DNA of 59,518 bases from Clostridiales bacterium. Its GTDB lineage: Bacteria; Bacillota; Clostridia; Lachnospirales; WQUN01. Position 1 is the stretch's first letter. Every line of letters starts with the position of its first letter. The translations under genes and the position numbers were made by a program. The notes under the pieces are model-generated. The model ran no database searches. It was not told the origin of the DNA and was given only the letters and a program-made list of their open reading frames with translations. The stretch covers positions 1 to 59,518 of the forward strand of contig JAISGK010000105.1 of the NCBI GenBank assembly GCA_031263155.1, given 5' to 3'. Below are positions 8,287-16,274 of this stretch, one piece after another.

Positions 8287-8306
8287 ACTATTTAGGAGGT
8301 AATTCT

Positions 8307-8855
8307 ATGAAAAGATGGCTATGTCAAGTTTGCGGTTATGTGCACGTAGGCGACGAACCCCCGGCGTCTTGCCCGCTGTGCAAAGCGCCCGCAAGTAAAT
8401 TTGTTGAGCAGAAGAACGATGAGGGCTTGGTTTTTGCTGACGAACATAGGGTTGGTGTGGCGCAGGGCGTAGACGCTGAGATTGTTGAAGGATTGCGCGC
8501 CAACTATGAAGGGGAATGTAAAGAGGTAGGCATGTACCTTGCCATGAGCCGTCAAGCCGATCGCGAGGGGTACCCCGAAATCGCCGAAGCCTATAAGCGT
8601 TTCACTTTTGAAGAAGCGGAACACGCCGCTAAATTTGCCGAACTATTGGGCGAGGTACTTGAGCCGAGTACTAAAACAAACCTTGAGATTCGCGTGGCAG
8701 CTGAACATGGAGCGACTCAAGGCAAAAAAGATTTGGCGACCCGCGCTAAACAGCTTAATCTTGACGCCATCCATGATACCGTGCATGAAATGTGCAAAGA
8801 TGAAGCAAGGCATGGAAAGGCTTTCGCGGGCCTTTTGGCAAGGTATTTTAGCTAA
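8307..8855 (+). CDS. Reverse rubrerythrin (NADH/rubredoxin peroxidase)
   Basis: A 182-residue peroxide-reducing protein. An N-terminal rubredoxin-like Fe(Cys)4 domain (Cys6, Cys9, Cys22, Cys25 in CQVCGY...CPLC) is followed by a ferritin-like diiron four-helix bundle with ligand motifs E..EM, EEAEHA and a late DEARHG. This order is that of clostridial reverse rubrerythrins, which reduce hydrogen peroxide with electrons from NADH via rubredoxin and protect anaerobes from oxygen. ATG at 8307 has TTAGGAGG upstream. The promoter at 8236 with a PerR/Fur-type box predicts peroxide induction. A terminator follows at 9073. Confidence 0.93.
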   Translation: MKRWLCQVCGYVHVGDEPPASCPLCKAPASKFVEQKNDEGLVFADEHRVGVAQGVDAEIVEGLRANYEGECKEVGMYLAMSRQADREGYPEIAEAYKRFTFEEAEHAAKFAELLGEVLEPSTKTNLEIRVAAEHGATQGKKDLATRAKQLNLDAIHDTVHEMCKDEARHGKAFAGLLARYFS

Positions 8856-9072
8856 GAAATGTCGATATATTATACCAAAACATGCTGTAACCAAAAATGT
8901 ACATCCGCATAAAGTAGAGTATGGCAGGTTTCAGCGTCGGGTAGCATGAATTTTGCGACGGATTAAGATACGACGTGAACCCGTCATTTATACCAACCAT
9001 GAACTACACAAAAGCCTCATGAAAGCGAGCGCCCCAAAAGGGGGCAAAAAAACCGTCTCTCCAAGACAGAAG

Positions 9073-9103
9073 ACGTCCGGGTATCCCGGGCGTTTTCCTT
9101 TTG
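9073..9103 (+). terminator. Terminator, probably of reverse rubrerythrin
   Basis: Stem ACGTCCGGG (9073-9081) with CCCGGGCGT (9085-9093), then a T-rich tail. It lies 218 bases after the rubrerythrin stop; no gene is visible in that stretch. Confidence 0.65.
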
Positions 9104-9123
9104 GCTTGGATTATCTCCAGGCG

Positions 9124-10359
9124 CTACACTGCTTTCAAGTCTGAACAAAACAAAACAGAATTGGAATCTACCCCATATTTGCCGTGCATCACCCGTACCG
9201 TAGAATAGTCCAGCAGGTTGAGATATTCACCGTCAGGCACATGCGTGTCGGCAATGCCATTTATTCCCTTTAATGAAAACGAGCCCTCCAACCAGCGTTC
9301 ACCTAAAATATATCTGTAAGTGATTATGTCGTTTTTTTCGTCCGGAGTCATATAAAACGAGCCATGCGATAACAGGGGATCCTTTTTCAGCTTGTAAAGG
9401 CGGCGCAGCAGTCTTGTTAAATCTTGCCCAGAACGGAAATCGACTGACTCCGGTTCTGTTAGCGCTGGCGTGGCGACTGCGGAGTGCTCTTGCCCCGCGT
9501 TTATCATAACCGCCCCTTTTTGCATGTAGCAAAACGCCGTCCAACTTCTCAGCATGGAGTTATCACGCATAAAGGACTTAATTCGCCTACGGTAAGGAGT
9601 CTCCAGAAATCGCAACTTGCAGTATTGAGACGGATATATAGCTTCTTGCAATTCCAAAAGGGATGTGTAAACAGCCAATGGGATATATTTGTTGAGGTAC
9701 GCGTCAAAGTACCGTAAAATATCAGAATCGTAGCATATGTCAAACACCTCAAATAATTCGCCGTCCGAAGCCGCGTAATAACCCTCGTTGCGATATTGAG
9801 TTATAATCGCGGGCTCAAGCGTGTCGGCAACAAAGATGGCGTCTGGCGTGGCGGCGCGCGCTTTGCGCCAAAACTCCATCGGTATTAGCGAGGCGGTTGT
9901 AAAGCGAAAGCCGTCCGCCTTGTCATCCCAAAACTTTATAATGTCCAACTGATAGTCCCACATGTCTGTATGGGTATAATCAAAATCCACCGCGTCGGAT
10001 CGCTGGGTTACGCGATTAAATAATTCGCCGTCTCGCTTATAAAACCATTCTGGGCGCTCGACGGCAATCGTGCTATCAACGGCGGATACCGCAAGCACCA
10101 TATCCAGAACGAGAAGCATTCCGTTGTCATGCACCGCCGATACGAAGTTATTAAAATCGTCTGTCGCGCCCATTGTGGGGTCTATAATTTTGTGATCCCT
10201 CACTGCGGTGGGATGCCCCAGCGCGCCACGCCTGTTTACCTCTCCGATGGGGTATATGGGAAGCAGCATTATTACATCCGTGCCTAATTTGCGAATACGA
10301 GGCAAATCACTTGCCGCAGCGACAAACGTACCATCAGCGGTGTGATGGCGTATGGACAT
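9124..10359 (-). CDS. GH13-like (alpha-amylase family) protein lacking catalytic residues
   Basis: A 411-residue protein with the alpha-amylase barrel outline: IRKLGTDVIMLLPIYPIGE, a long central barrel and DGFRF, plus GQEHSAVATPALTEP and a C-terminal beta domain. All diagnostic active-site positions are changed. The usual DGFRxDxA is DGFRFTTA, so the nucleophile Asp is Thr. The general-acid GE segment reads VADTLE. The NHD motif reads LETPYR. The first conserved region DxxxNH reads DMVLAVSA. It is therefore probably a pseudoenzyme, perhaps a glycan-binding or regulatory protein. The ATG at 10359 has AAGGTG upstream; the GTG four codons earlier does not fit the spacing. Confidence 0.8.
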   Translation of the reverse strand: MSIRHHTADGTFVAAASDLPRIRKLGTDVIMLLPIYPIGEVNRRGALGHPTAVRDHKIIDPTMGATDDFNNFVSAVHDNGMLLVLDMVLAVSAVDSTIAVERPEWFYKRDGELFNRVTQRSDAVDFDYTHTDMWDYQLDIIKFWDDKADGFRFTTASLIPMEFWRKARAATPDAIFVADTLEPAIITQYRNEGYYAASDGELFEVFDICYDSDILRYFDAYLNKYIPLAVYTSLLELQEAIYPSQYCKLRFLETPYRRRIKSFMRDNSMLRSWTAFCYMQKGAVMINAGQEHSAVATPALTEPESVDFRSGQDLTRLLRRLYKLKKDPLLSHGSFYMTPDEKNDIITYRYILGERWLEGSFSLKGINGIADTHVPDGEYLNLLDYSTVRVMHGKYGVDSNSVLFCSDLKAV

Positions 10360-10472
10360 ACAATAAAACACCTTGTCGTTATGATTTATTCGTTTACCTA
10401 TGGTTAAACGCCCCTTTCTACTTGCGCTTTTGGATCGGCAATTCTTTATATAACATTTCTCAAAAAGATTTT

Positions 10473-10517
10473 GCTTTCGTAGGGGCGCGCAGTCTGATTG
10501 CGCGCCCCTACGAAAGC
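10473..10517. repeat. MITE-like palindromic repeat, copy 2 (central hairpin)
   Basis: A perfect 19-bp stem (10473-10491 with 10499-10517) and a 7-base loop, containing CTTTCGTAGGGGCGCGC as in the copy at 51317-51440. The terminal repeats are lost. It lies 16 bases downstream of the yicC stop codon and could act as a terminator or RNA-stabilising hairpin. Confidence 0.75.
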
Positions 10518-10532
10518 ATACCCGCCAATCAC

Positions 10533-11480
10533 TTATTCTATATTCTGAACCTGCTCTCGAATTTTTTCTACCTCGCTTTTTAGATCGACTACCAACCGGG
10601 TTATCTCAACGTCATTGGACTTTGAGCCTATCGTATTGATTTCACGGTTTATCTCCTGCACTAAAAAATCCAGCTTGCGACCAACTGCCCCTGGGGAGTA
10701 AATGATACTTTCCAATTGTGTCATGTGGCTGCCCAACCGGGTAAGCTCTTCGTCTATGCAAGCGCGATCTGCCATGATGGTTATCTCGGTTATTAATCGC
10801 GACTCGTCTACTTGCGTTCCGCTTAACGCCTCGTCCAGCTTGGCGCGGAGCTTTTGGGCATATTCCGTCGCTATAGATGGCGCTCGCTCTTTGATCCTCT
10901 TGATAATAAACTCACATTGCGTTTTTTTGCCTAAAATATCCGCTGTTAAGTTATCGCCTTCGACTTTTCGCATTTGTGTAAAACGCGACAGGCATATATC
11001 CAGCGCGACTGATAAGCCTTGCCATATCTCCTCATCAGGGGCGTCGAGGCTTTTATCTACACTAAATATATCGGGAAAGCGCGACAATATATCCAGCCAG
11101 GCTAACGACGATTGTTGTGACGATTGCCGCAGCGGTATGCCGGACTCCGCCAAGCCCTGAATGTCCGCCGGCGACATAAACACAATATCATTTTGCAGTT
11201 GACTAAGCGCCTGATAGTATGCGTTGGCAGCCAGTTTGTTAAGCCTAACTTTATAGTCATCAGCTGCTTGCGTTTCCATATTCACAAACATTTCCACCTT
11301 GCCCCGGCTTATGGCCGCCGCCGTGGATTTGCGCAGTCTGTCCTCGTATGGATTAAGCATACGGGGCAGTTTTATGGTAAGGTCGTTATAGCGGTGGTTA
11401 ACCGATTTTATCTCTATGGAGAATTTTCTGTCAAAGACGGTTGCTTCCCCTTTGCCGTAACCTGTCATACTGTTTGGCAT
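10533..11480 (-). CDS. yicC: YicC family endoribonuclease/stress protein
   Basis: A 315-residue member of the YicC/YloC family. The N-terminus MPNSMTGYGKGEATVFDRKFSIE..NHRYND and the C-terminal LDFLVQEINREINTIGSKSND are family signatures. E. coli YicC has been described as an endoribonuclease affecting small-RNA turnover, and deletion gives stationary-phase growth defects; the clostridial role is presumed similar. The start codon overlaps the mscS stop by one base (TAATG), so translation is probably coupled, and AGAAGGA is placed upstream. In many Firmicutes yicC precedes remA-gmk-rpoZ; that context is missing here. Confidence 0.92.
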   Translation of the reverse strand: MPNSMTGYGKGEATVFDRKFSIEIKSVNHRYNDLTIKLPRMLNPYEDRLRKSTAAAISRGKVEMFVNMETQAADDYKVRLNKLAANAYYQALSQLQNDIVFMSPADIQGLAESGIPLRQSSQQSSLAWLDILSRFPDIFSVDKSLDAPDEEIWQGLSVALDICLSRFTQMRKVEGDNLTADILGKKTQCEFIIKRIKERAPSIATEYAQKLRAKLDEALSGTQVDESRLITEITIMADRACIDEELTRLGSHMTQLESIIYSPGAVGRKLDFLVQEINREINTIGSKSNDVEITRLVVDLKSEVEKIREQVQNIE

Positions 11481-12301
11481 TAGATATTTTCCTTCTCAAA
11501 ACGCAGTTTTATGATGTGGCGCAGTTCACGCTCTATATTCCAGCACTCTTCCGGATCACACTCGCCCTGTATCTGCACTGTGTAGTCGGCCACGCTAAGG
11601 CCTATAAGGCCCAGCACCCGGGGCTGGCCATGCAAACCCGGTATTTGCGGTACAAGCAGCATTTCGTCGCTCAAGATGTTAAGAATTTTGTCGACCGGTT
11701 GAGCGGCGGGAAAGGTGAGGTTTATAATCGGGCGCTTATAGTATTTGCTTTTGTTGGTGACGGCGGTTATAGCACTGTTGGGTATAATATGCAAGTCGCC
11801 GTTAGCACCGCGAATTTTTGTAGTACGCACCCCCAAGCTTTCAATAATGCCGGACATGCCGTTTACGGTGATAACATCGCCCACATTATATTGATTTTCT
11901 AAAAGGATAAATATACCTGTGATCACATCTTTAACAATTGTTTGCGCTCCGAAGCCGATTGCGACCGATCCAATACCGGCCACGGCCAAAATGGACTCCA
12001 CCGCCACGCCGAATGTGGCAAGCACTTGGCAGATGATAAAAAACCAACATATGTATTTCACAAAATTGTGTAGCAGAGATTTTAATGTGTCTGTTTTTGC
12101 CCCCGCACGGCTAGGCAGACGAAAAAATTTTTCTATGGCTTTGCGAAGCGCGTAGCTTACTATTAAGCCTATGGCGACGATAACCGCGCTTTCCGCTATT
12201 TTAAGCCCCATAGCCCACGTCGTGTTAATAAAATCGTTTTGCGCGACTGTTTGGGGCAGCACGTCAAACGCTTCATTTAGCACGGAAGACGACTCATTCA
12301 C
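11480..12301 (-). CDS. MscS-type mechanosensitive ion channel
   Basis: A 273-residue small-conductance mechanosensitive channel. A hydrophobic segment spans about residues 30-52, a second about 77-98 and the pore-lining TM3 about 100-128 (AVAGIGSVAIGFGAQTIVKDVITG), followed by the beta domain with NQYNVGDVITVNGMSGIIESLGVRTTKIR and a cytoplasmic alpha/beta cage domain. It releases solutes on hypo-osmotic shock. The gene begins with GTG, preceded by AAGGAG, and is translationally coupled to yicC. Confidence 0.92.
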   Translation of the reverse strand: MNESSSVLNEAFDVLPQTVAQNDFINTTWAMGLKIAESAVIVAIGLIVSYALRKAIEKFFRLPSRAGAKTDTLKSLLHNFVKYICWFFIICQVLATFGVAVESILAVAGIGSVAIGFGAQTIVKDVITGIFILLENQYNVGDVITVNGMSGIIESLGVRTTKIRGANGDLHIIPNSAITAVTNKSKYYKRPIINLTFPAAQPVDKILNILSDEMLLVPQIPGLHGQPRVLGLIGLSVADYTVQIQGECDPEECWNIERELRHIIKLRFEKENI

Positions 12302-12430
12302 TGGTAATTCTCCTTATTTATATCATAAATTTTCTTATAGTCTATCATTAATGTCGCCGACGCGCAAGAAAAGAAAAAAACCTGTTGCTGTTCACCAGCC
12401 ACAAAAACAAACAGAGAAGATAATAAAGCT

Positions 12431-12503
12431 GTTCCAATTCATTCATTCTCCTTCGCTGGTTTGTGGTCATCTCAGCTTAACAGAGAATGGCATGAATTGG
12501 AAC
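12431..12503. repeat. Imperfect 20-bp inverted repeat in intergenic space
   Basis: GTTCCAATTCATTCATTCTC (12431-12450) pairs with the arm at 12483-12503, leaving a loop of about 32 bases; a T-rich stretch follows. Nearby ACCAGCCACAAA (12395-12406) and GCTGGTTTGTGG (12455-12466) can also pair. It is either a structured RNA, a degenerate small element, or the joint 3' region of mscS and the lipoprotein gene. Confidence 0.45.
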
Positions 12504-12578
12504 ATTTTTATTTAGGGCAATTTATTTTACAACTTACCAAAATATAAAATGATAAAATGCCGCAGAGAAATCCTCGAC

Positions 12579-13442
12579 TCAATTTGCTTCTGTAAATATC
12601 ACCCGCGTGGGTTCGGTGTCAAGCACTACCCCATATGGGCTCGTCGCCACAAACCCCATGGAAAGCTCTTCTATGGCTACAATGCCATTGGCTACCATGT
12701 CGGCGTCGCGAAATGTCACAAGCTCACACAGCTTCATGCCGGGTTTTATTGTGCGCACAAAATAGTGTGTAAGTTCCGCGCCGTTCGCTTTTACATCCTT
12801 CGTTTCCAAAACAATGGCTTCATCCGTGTTGTTTTCAGCATATAGATATACATTTTTGCCCAACGCGGATTCGTCGCTTAACAGGCCCAGCTTAATAATT
12901 AACCCTTCCTCATCCACTACGAGTTCGCCCTTAAAATTATCTGTTTGCGTGTATACGTTATACGCTGACGTATGTAAAACCGCTTCGGCAGTGTCATATG
13001 TGCTTCCGTTAAGATCAGCCAATTTAAATGACATGCGCACCTCTACGATTGTCTTAATGCCGGCGGCTATAAGAGGTGACGAATCGAATGTTATCGTCTT
13101 GTTTGCCTCACCACCCTGCGCGACGCTTATCTCGACTTCAGAATATGTCATATAACCGTTTATCGCAATAAATTGGGGCGTGACGACATAATCCTTAACC
13201 GCGCTATTTTCCACATGCAATCGCAGGCTAGGTCCATTTTCCGTCTGGGGGTTAAGTTTTGTAGCGGCTATGGTAATCCCGCCTTGGTCAAATAAAGTGG
13301 TTTTTTCGATATCAACAAGGGTAAAGTGGCTTTCTGGAATTTCTTCGTTGTTATCGTGAGCAAAACAACCTGACGCGGCGTAACACACAGACACCACTGT
13401 CGCGGCAATAACCAACAGGCGCCGCACTCGCAGTTTTCTCAC
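12579..13442 (-). CDS. Putative lipoprotein with two internal repeats
   Basis: A 287-residue exported protein of unknown function. It starts with GTG (13442) after AAAGGTGG, with a basic-hydrophobic signal (RKLRVRRLLVIAATVVSV) ending in AASGC, a lipobox-like site. The mature part contains two homologous halves of about 110 residues: both have a GITIAATKL/GLIIKLGLL beta strand, a RLHVENSAVKDYVV/YLYAENNTDEAIVL segment, and end in VRMSF..YDTAEAVLHT/LSMGF..YGVVLDTEPTRV. The beta-rich pattern suggests two Ig-like domains. It lies downstream of the AI-2E-type permease but is separated from it by a terminator. Confidence 0.7.
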   Translation of the reverse strand: MRKLRVRRLLVIAATVVSVCYAASGCFAHDNNEEIPESHFTLVDIEKTTLFDQGGITIAATKLNPQTENGPSLRLHVENSAVKDYVVTPQFIAINGYMTYSEVEISVAQGGEANKTITFDSSPLIAAGIKTIVEVRMSFKLADLNGSTYDTAEAVLHTSAYNVYTQTDNFKGELVVDEEGLIIKLGLLSDESALGKNVYLYAENNTDEAIVLETKDVKANGAELTHYFVRTIKPGMKLCELVTFRDADMVANGIVAIEELSMGFVATSPYGVVLDTEPTRVIFTEAN

Positions 13443-13509
13443 ACCACCCCACCTTTCTCGCAGATAATTATTACCTTGAAAGATACTATGTATTTTAACA
13501 GCATGCATA

Positions 13510-13560
13510 AAAAAAATCATTAGGGATTTGCTGTTAGCCGAAGCCTCGCAACCTAATGAT
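13510..13560 (-). terminator. Terminator of the AI-2E family transporter gene
   Basis: Read on the minus strand, ATCATTAGG (13552-13560) pairs with CCTAATGAT (13516-13524) and is followed by a run of T. It ends the transcript of the permease gene at 13578-14792 and lies upstream of the lipoprotein start. Confidence 0.75.
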
Positions 13561-13577
13561 CTATAATTTAGCCAGAG

Positions 13578-14792
13578 TTAAGACTTTACATCGGGCGGGT
13601 AGTTAGCCGTCCGTTTATAACGTTCGCGCAATGGGGCGGCTATCAAATTGCGAATAATAGCCATTAATGGTACGCCAAAAAACATGCCGAGCGGGCCGGC
13701 TGCCGCTCCGCCAATCAAGATAGCCAGAATGATCAGCATTGGCGGCAGGCCCATCGAATCACCCAAAATTTTAGGGCCCAGGTACGCACCGTCAAACTGT
13801 TGCAAAACAAAAATGACCAACAGCAGCCACAGGGCAAGTTCGGGGCTTACAGGCAATATTATCAGTGTAGATATGACCGCTCCAACAATAGGGCCAAAAT
13901 AGGGTATCATATTTGTAACCCCCACAATAACCGTTATTAACATAGGGTAGGGAGGTTTCATAATCAACAAAACAACGAACAGCATAATACCTATGATCAG
14001 TGAGTCTATAGCCTTGCCAATGATAAACTTCTCTATTGTACGGTTAGAGGAGGCGCAACCGGCAATAATTTTATCATAAACGCGTTTGCTAAACGTTATG
14101 GCCAGTATACGTTTCATAAGCCCCTGGTAATATTCTTTATCGCACAACATGTAGAAGGATATAAAGAGTCCCAACAAAAGATTTAATATGGTGTTGGCGA
14201 CGTTAAACGTACCGGTCAAAATCGCGTTGACAATATTTGAAAGCGAATTAAGACCGCTGAGTATCGGCTCGGTGACGCGATTTACCAACTCCATAAGATT
14301 GTAGCTTGTGGGTAGCGTAATGTTAAGCGCTGTTAAAAATTGGGATATCTCGCTGTCTCCGCCAAAATATCTTAAAAATATATCTTGATAAAATTTTTGT
14401 TCGCGTGGAAGCTTTGCCAGTAGGCTGGAAATATTGTCAAAAATTTGGGGTATCAGGTAGGAGATAATCCAAATTAAGCAGCCGAGGTATAATAAATACG
14501 TTATTAAAACGGCGGCTATACGACCTACCTTCGGGCGTTTGCCAAAGAAATCAACACGGCTGAAAACGACCCTTTCTAAAAAGCGCATGGTGGGGTTTAT
14601 GAAATAGGCGATAAAAAAACCATAGATAAACGGCGAGAGTAAACCTCCCAAAAATTCAAGCACCTTATTTATGCCAAGGCCGACCCCGTCAATGTTCCAA
14701 AGGAGCTTGCCCAGTAAAATGGAAAGTAGAATCACACATAGCGCGTAGATAGAGATCTCCAGATATTTTTTATTAAACACTATATTTTTCAT
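13578..14792 (-). CDS. AI-2E family transporter (PerM/YtvI-like permease)
   Basis: A 404-residue integral membrane protein of the AI-2E exporter/PerM family. About eight membrane segments are visible: two near residues 12-32 and 44-66, a pair near 80-112, a long soluble stretch, then a dense C-terminal bundle with the conserved GVTNMIPYFGPIVGAVIS and LGDSMGLPPMLIILAILIGGAAAGPLGMFFGVPL motifs. Members export autoinducer-2 or act as Na+(K+)/H+ antiporters; clostridial substrates are mostly unproven. AAGGGAGG lies upstream of ATG 14792. Single gene with its own terminator. Confidence 0.9.
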   Translation of the reverse strand: MKNIVFNKKYLEISIYALCVILLSILLGKLLWNIDGVGLGINKVLEFLGGLLSPFIYGFFIAYFINPTMRFLERVVFSRVDFFGKRPKVGRIAAVLITYLLYLGCLIWIISYLIPQIFDNISSLLAKLPREQKFYQDIFLRYFGGDSEISQFLTALNITLPTSYNLMELVNRVTEPILSGLNSLSNIVNAILTGTFNVANTILNLLLGLFISFYMLCDKEYYQGLMKRILAITFSKRVYDKIIAGCASSNRTIEKFIIGKAIDSLIIGIMLFVVLLIMKPPYPMLITVIVGVTNMIPYFGPIVGAVISTLIILPVSPELALWLLLVIFVLQQFDGAYLGPKILGDSMGLPPMLIILAILIGGAAAGPLGMFFGVPLMAIIRNLIAAPLRERYKRTANYPPDVKS

Positions 14793-14838
14793 AAACTCGC
14801 GCGGCCTCCCTTATTGTGCATTATACGCCAAAAAATAA

Positions 14839-14867
14839 TTGTTTTCAAGCGGGTTTAAGTATATACT
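14839..14867 (+). promoter_or_regulatory. Promoter of the HD-GYP gene
   Basis: TTGTTT (14839-14844), 17-base spacer, TATACT (14862-14867), 39 bases before the ATG at 14906. Confidence 0.55.
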
Positions 14868-14905
14868 AAGCATATGCGTCAGATGACAAAAATACTAGGT
14901 GTGTT

Positions 14906-16012
14906 ATGTCCGATATTATAAAAGTTAGTATAAAAGAGATCAAGCCCGATATGGTACTGGCCCGCGACATTGTTACGAGTAATGGCGCGGTGCTGCTTGC
15001 CAAAAATACCATGCTTAACAACATAAACTACGCAAAGTTGCTGTCGGCGGGCGTCGCGTATATATACGTCAACACCGGATCCATAGACGAACGAACAGAA
15101 TATTTTGCTGAGCGCGAACGCGAAAACTCTTCGCTGGAACGCCAGCGCATACCCATCATAAAACGCCCCGAGTTCATCGCGTTTGAAGAAGCGGTTATTG
15201 AAAAAACTGAGGAGGCCAAGCAATACATTTTGGCTATCTCGAGCGGTGAAAACGTAGACATGGCGCAGCTAAACAAGATCACTGACGACATAATGTCCAA
15301 ATTGCGCTGCAAGAGTGACGTTTTAAGCTTTATAGGCTTTATAAAAGAGTCTGACGAGCATACCTATCACCATAGCGTTAACGTATCTTTGCTGTGCAAC
15401 CTCATGGGCAGGTGGCTTAATCTGCCCCCGCAAGAGCTTATGGAGCTTACCACGGCGGGTATGCTGCACGACATAGGCAAAACCAAGATACCCGACGATG
15501 TGCTAAATAAAAAAGGCAAGCTGACTGACGATGAGTTCGCCGTTATGAAAAAGCACCCGGTGTTGGGGTATCGCATTTTGCAAGAGCAGGAAATACCCGA
15601 ATCTATAAAACTCGGAGCGCTTATGCATCACGAGAAGATGGATGGCTCAGGCTACCCCATGGGTGTAAAGGAGAAAAAGATAGGTAACATGGCAAAAATT
15701 ATCACTATTTGCGATATTTACGACGCCATGACAGCCAATCGCGTGTATCGCGATCGCATTTGTCCTTTTGAGGTGATAAAGACATTTGAAACCAGGGTAT
15801 ACGGCGAGCTTGACACAAAGTATTTATTGCTATTTTTAAAAAATATAGCGTACACATATATAGGGCACTGGGTAAGGTTGTCTGACGGCACAGAGGCGGA
15901 GGTTATATTCATTAACGGCGCGCAGTTGTCCCGTCCGCTTGTGCGAACCAAAGACGAAAAGTTTATTGATTTGTCGGTAGAAAAGCAGTTGTACATCGAC
16001 TCGCTTATATAA
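14906..16012 (+). CDS. HD-GYP domain protein (probable cyclic-di-GMP phosphodiesterase)
   Basis: A 368-residue signalling protein. Residues 1-125 are a weakly conserved N-terminal domain common to clostridial HD-GYP proteins. The HD-GYP core follows: TYHHSVNVS near 153, MLHDIGKTKIP (His188-Asp189) and HHEKMDGSGYP at 241-251, the intact HHExxDGxGYP signature. Such proteins hydrolyse c-di-GMP to pGpG or GMP with two or three metal ions. No membrane segment is present. A repeat element and then a GAF-PAS-PAS membrane sensor follow on the same strand, so a functional link is possible. Confidence 0.9.
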   Translation: MSDIIKVSIKEIKPDMVLARDIVTSNGAVLLAKNTMLNNINYAKLLSAGVAYIYVNTGSIDERTEYFAERERENSSLERQRIPIIKRPEFIAFEEAVIEKTEEAKQYILAISSGENVDMAQLNKITDDIMSKLRCKSDVLSFIGFIKESDEHTYHHSVNVSLLCNLMGRWLNLPPQELMELTTAGMLHDIGKTKIPDDVLNKKGKLTDDEFAVMKKHPVLGYRILQEQEIPESIKLGALMHHEKMDGSGYPMGVKEKKIGNMAKIITICDIYDAMTANRVYRDRICPFEVIKTFETRVYGELDTKYLLLFLKNIAYTYIGHWVRLSDGTEAEVIFINGAQLSRPLVRTKDEKFIDLSVEKQLYIDSLI

Positions 16013-16013
16013 G

Positions 16014-16244
16014 TATCTCTAAACGTGCGTTTTCACAAAAGGATTTTGATTTCGTAGGGGCGCGCAGTGCGTGCCCGCATCCTACAACCGCCCGATAACC
16101 AGGTCAAAAAGAGCCGTCCGACCGCCCGGTTACCAGATATTGTCGAGGTTTGGATAAGCCTGCGGCGCACACTGCGTGCCCTTACGAGATCATGCCCACT
16201 GACCGCTGCGCACCCCATAACCAATTTGGAAAACGCGCGTTTTG
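16014..16244. repeat. MITE-like palindromic repeat, copy 3 (expanded)
   Basis: It begins TATCTCTAAACGTGCG two bases after the HD-GYP stop codon and ends in GAAAACGCGCGTTTTGA. It contains TTTCGTAGGGGCGCGCAGT. At about 230 bp it is longer than the 124-bp copy at 51317; the middle holds extra sequence (CCGCCCGATAACCAG and a second half-copy), as if two copies had merged. Confidence 0.7.
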
Positions 16245-16274
16245 ATAGGCTTTGATCGCTACAGGGAGGGTGCA

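Noticed and set aside
13578-14792. Autoinducer-2 quorum-sensing exporter
   Set aside because: The family name comes from one E. coli member; many relatives are ion antiporters and there is no lsr or luxS gene nearby, so only the family call is made.
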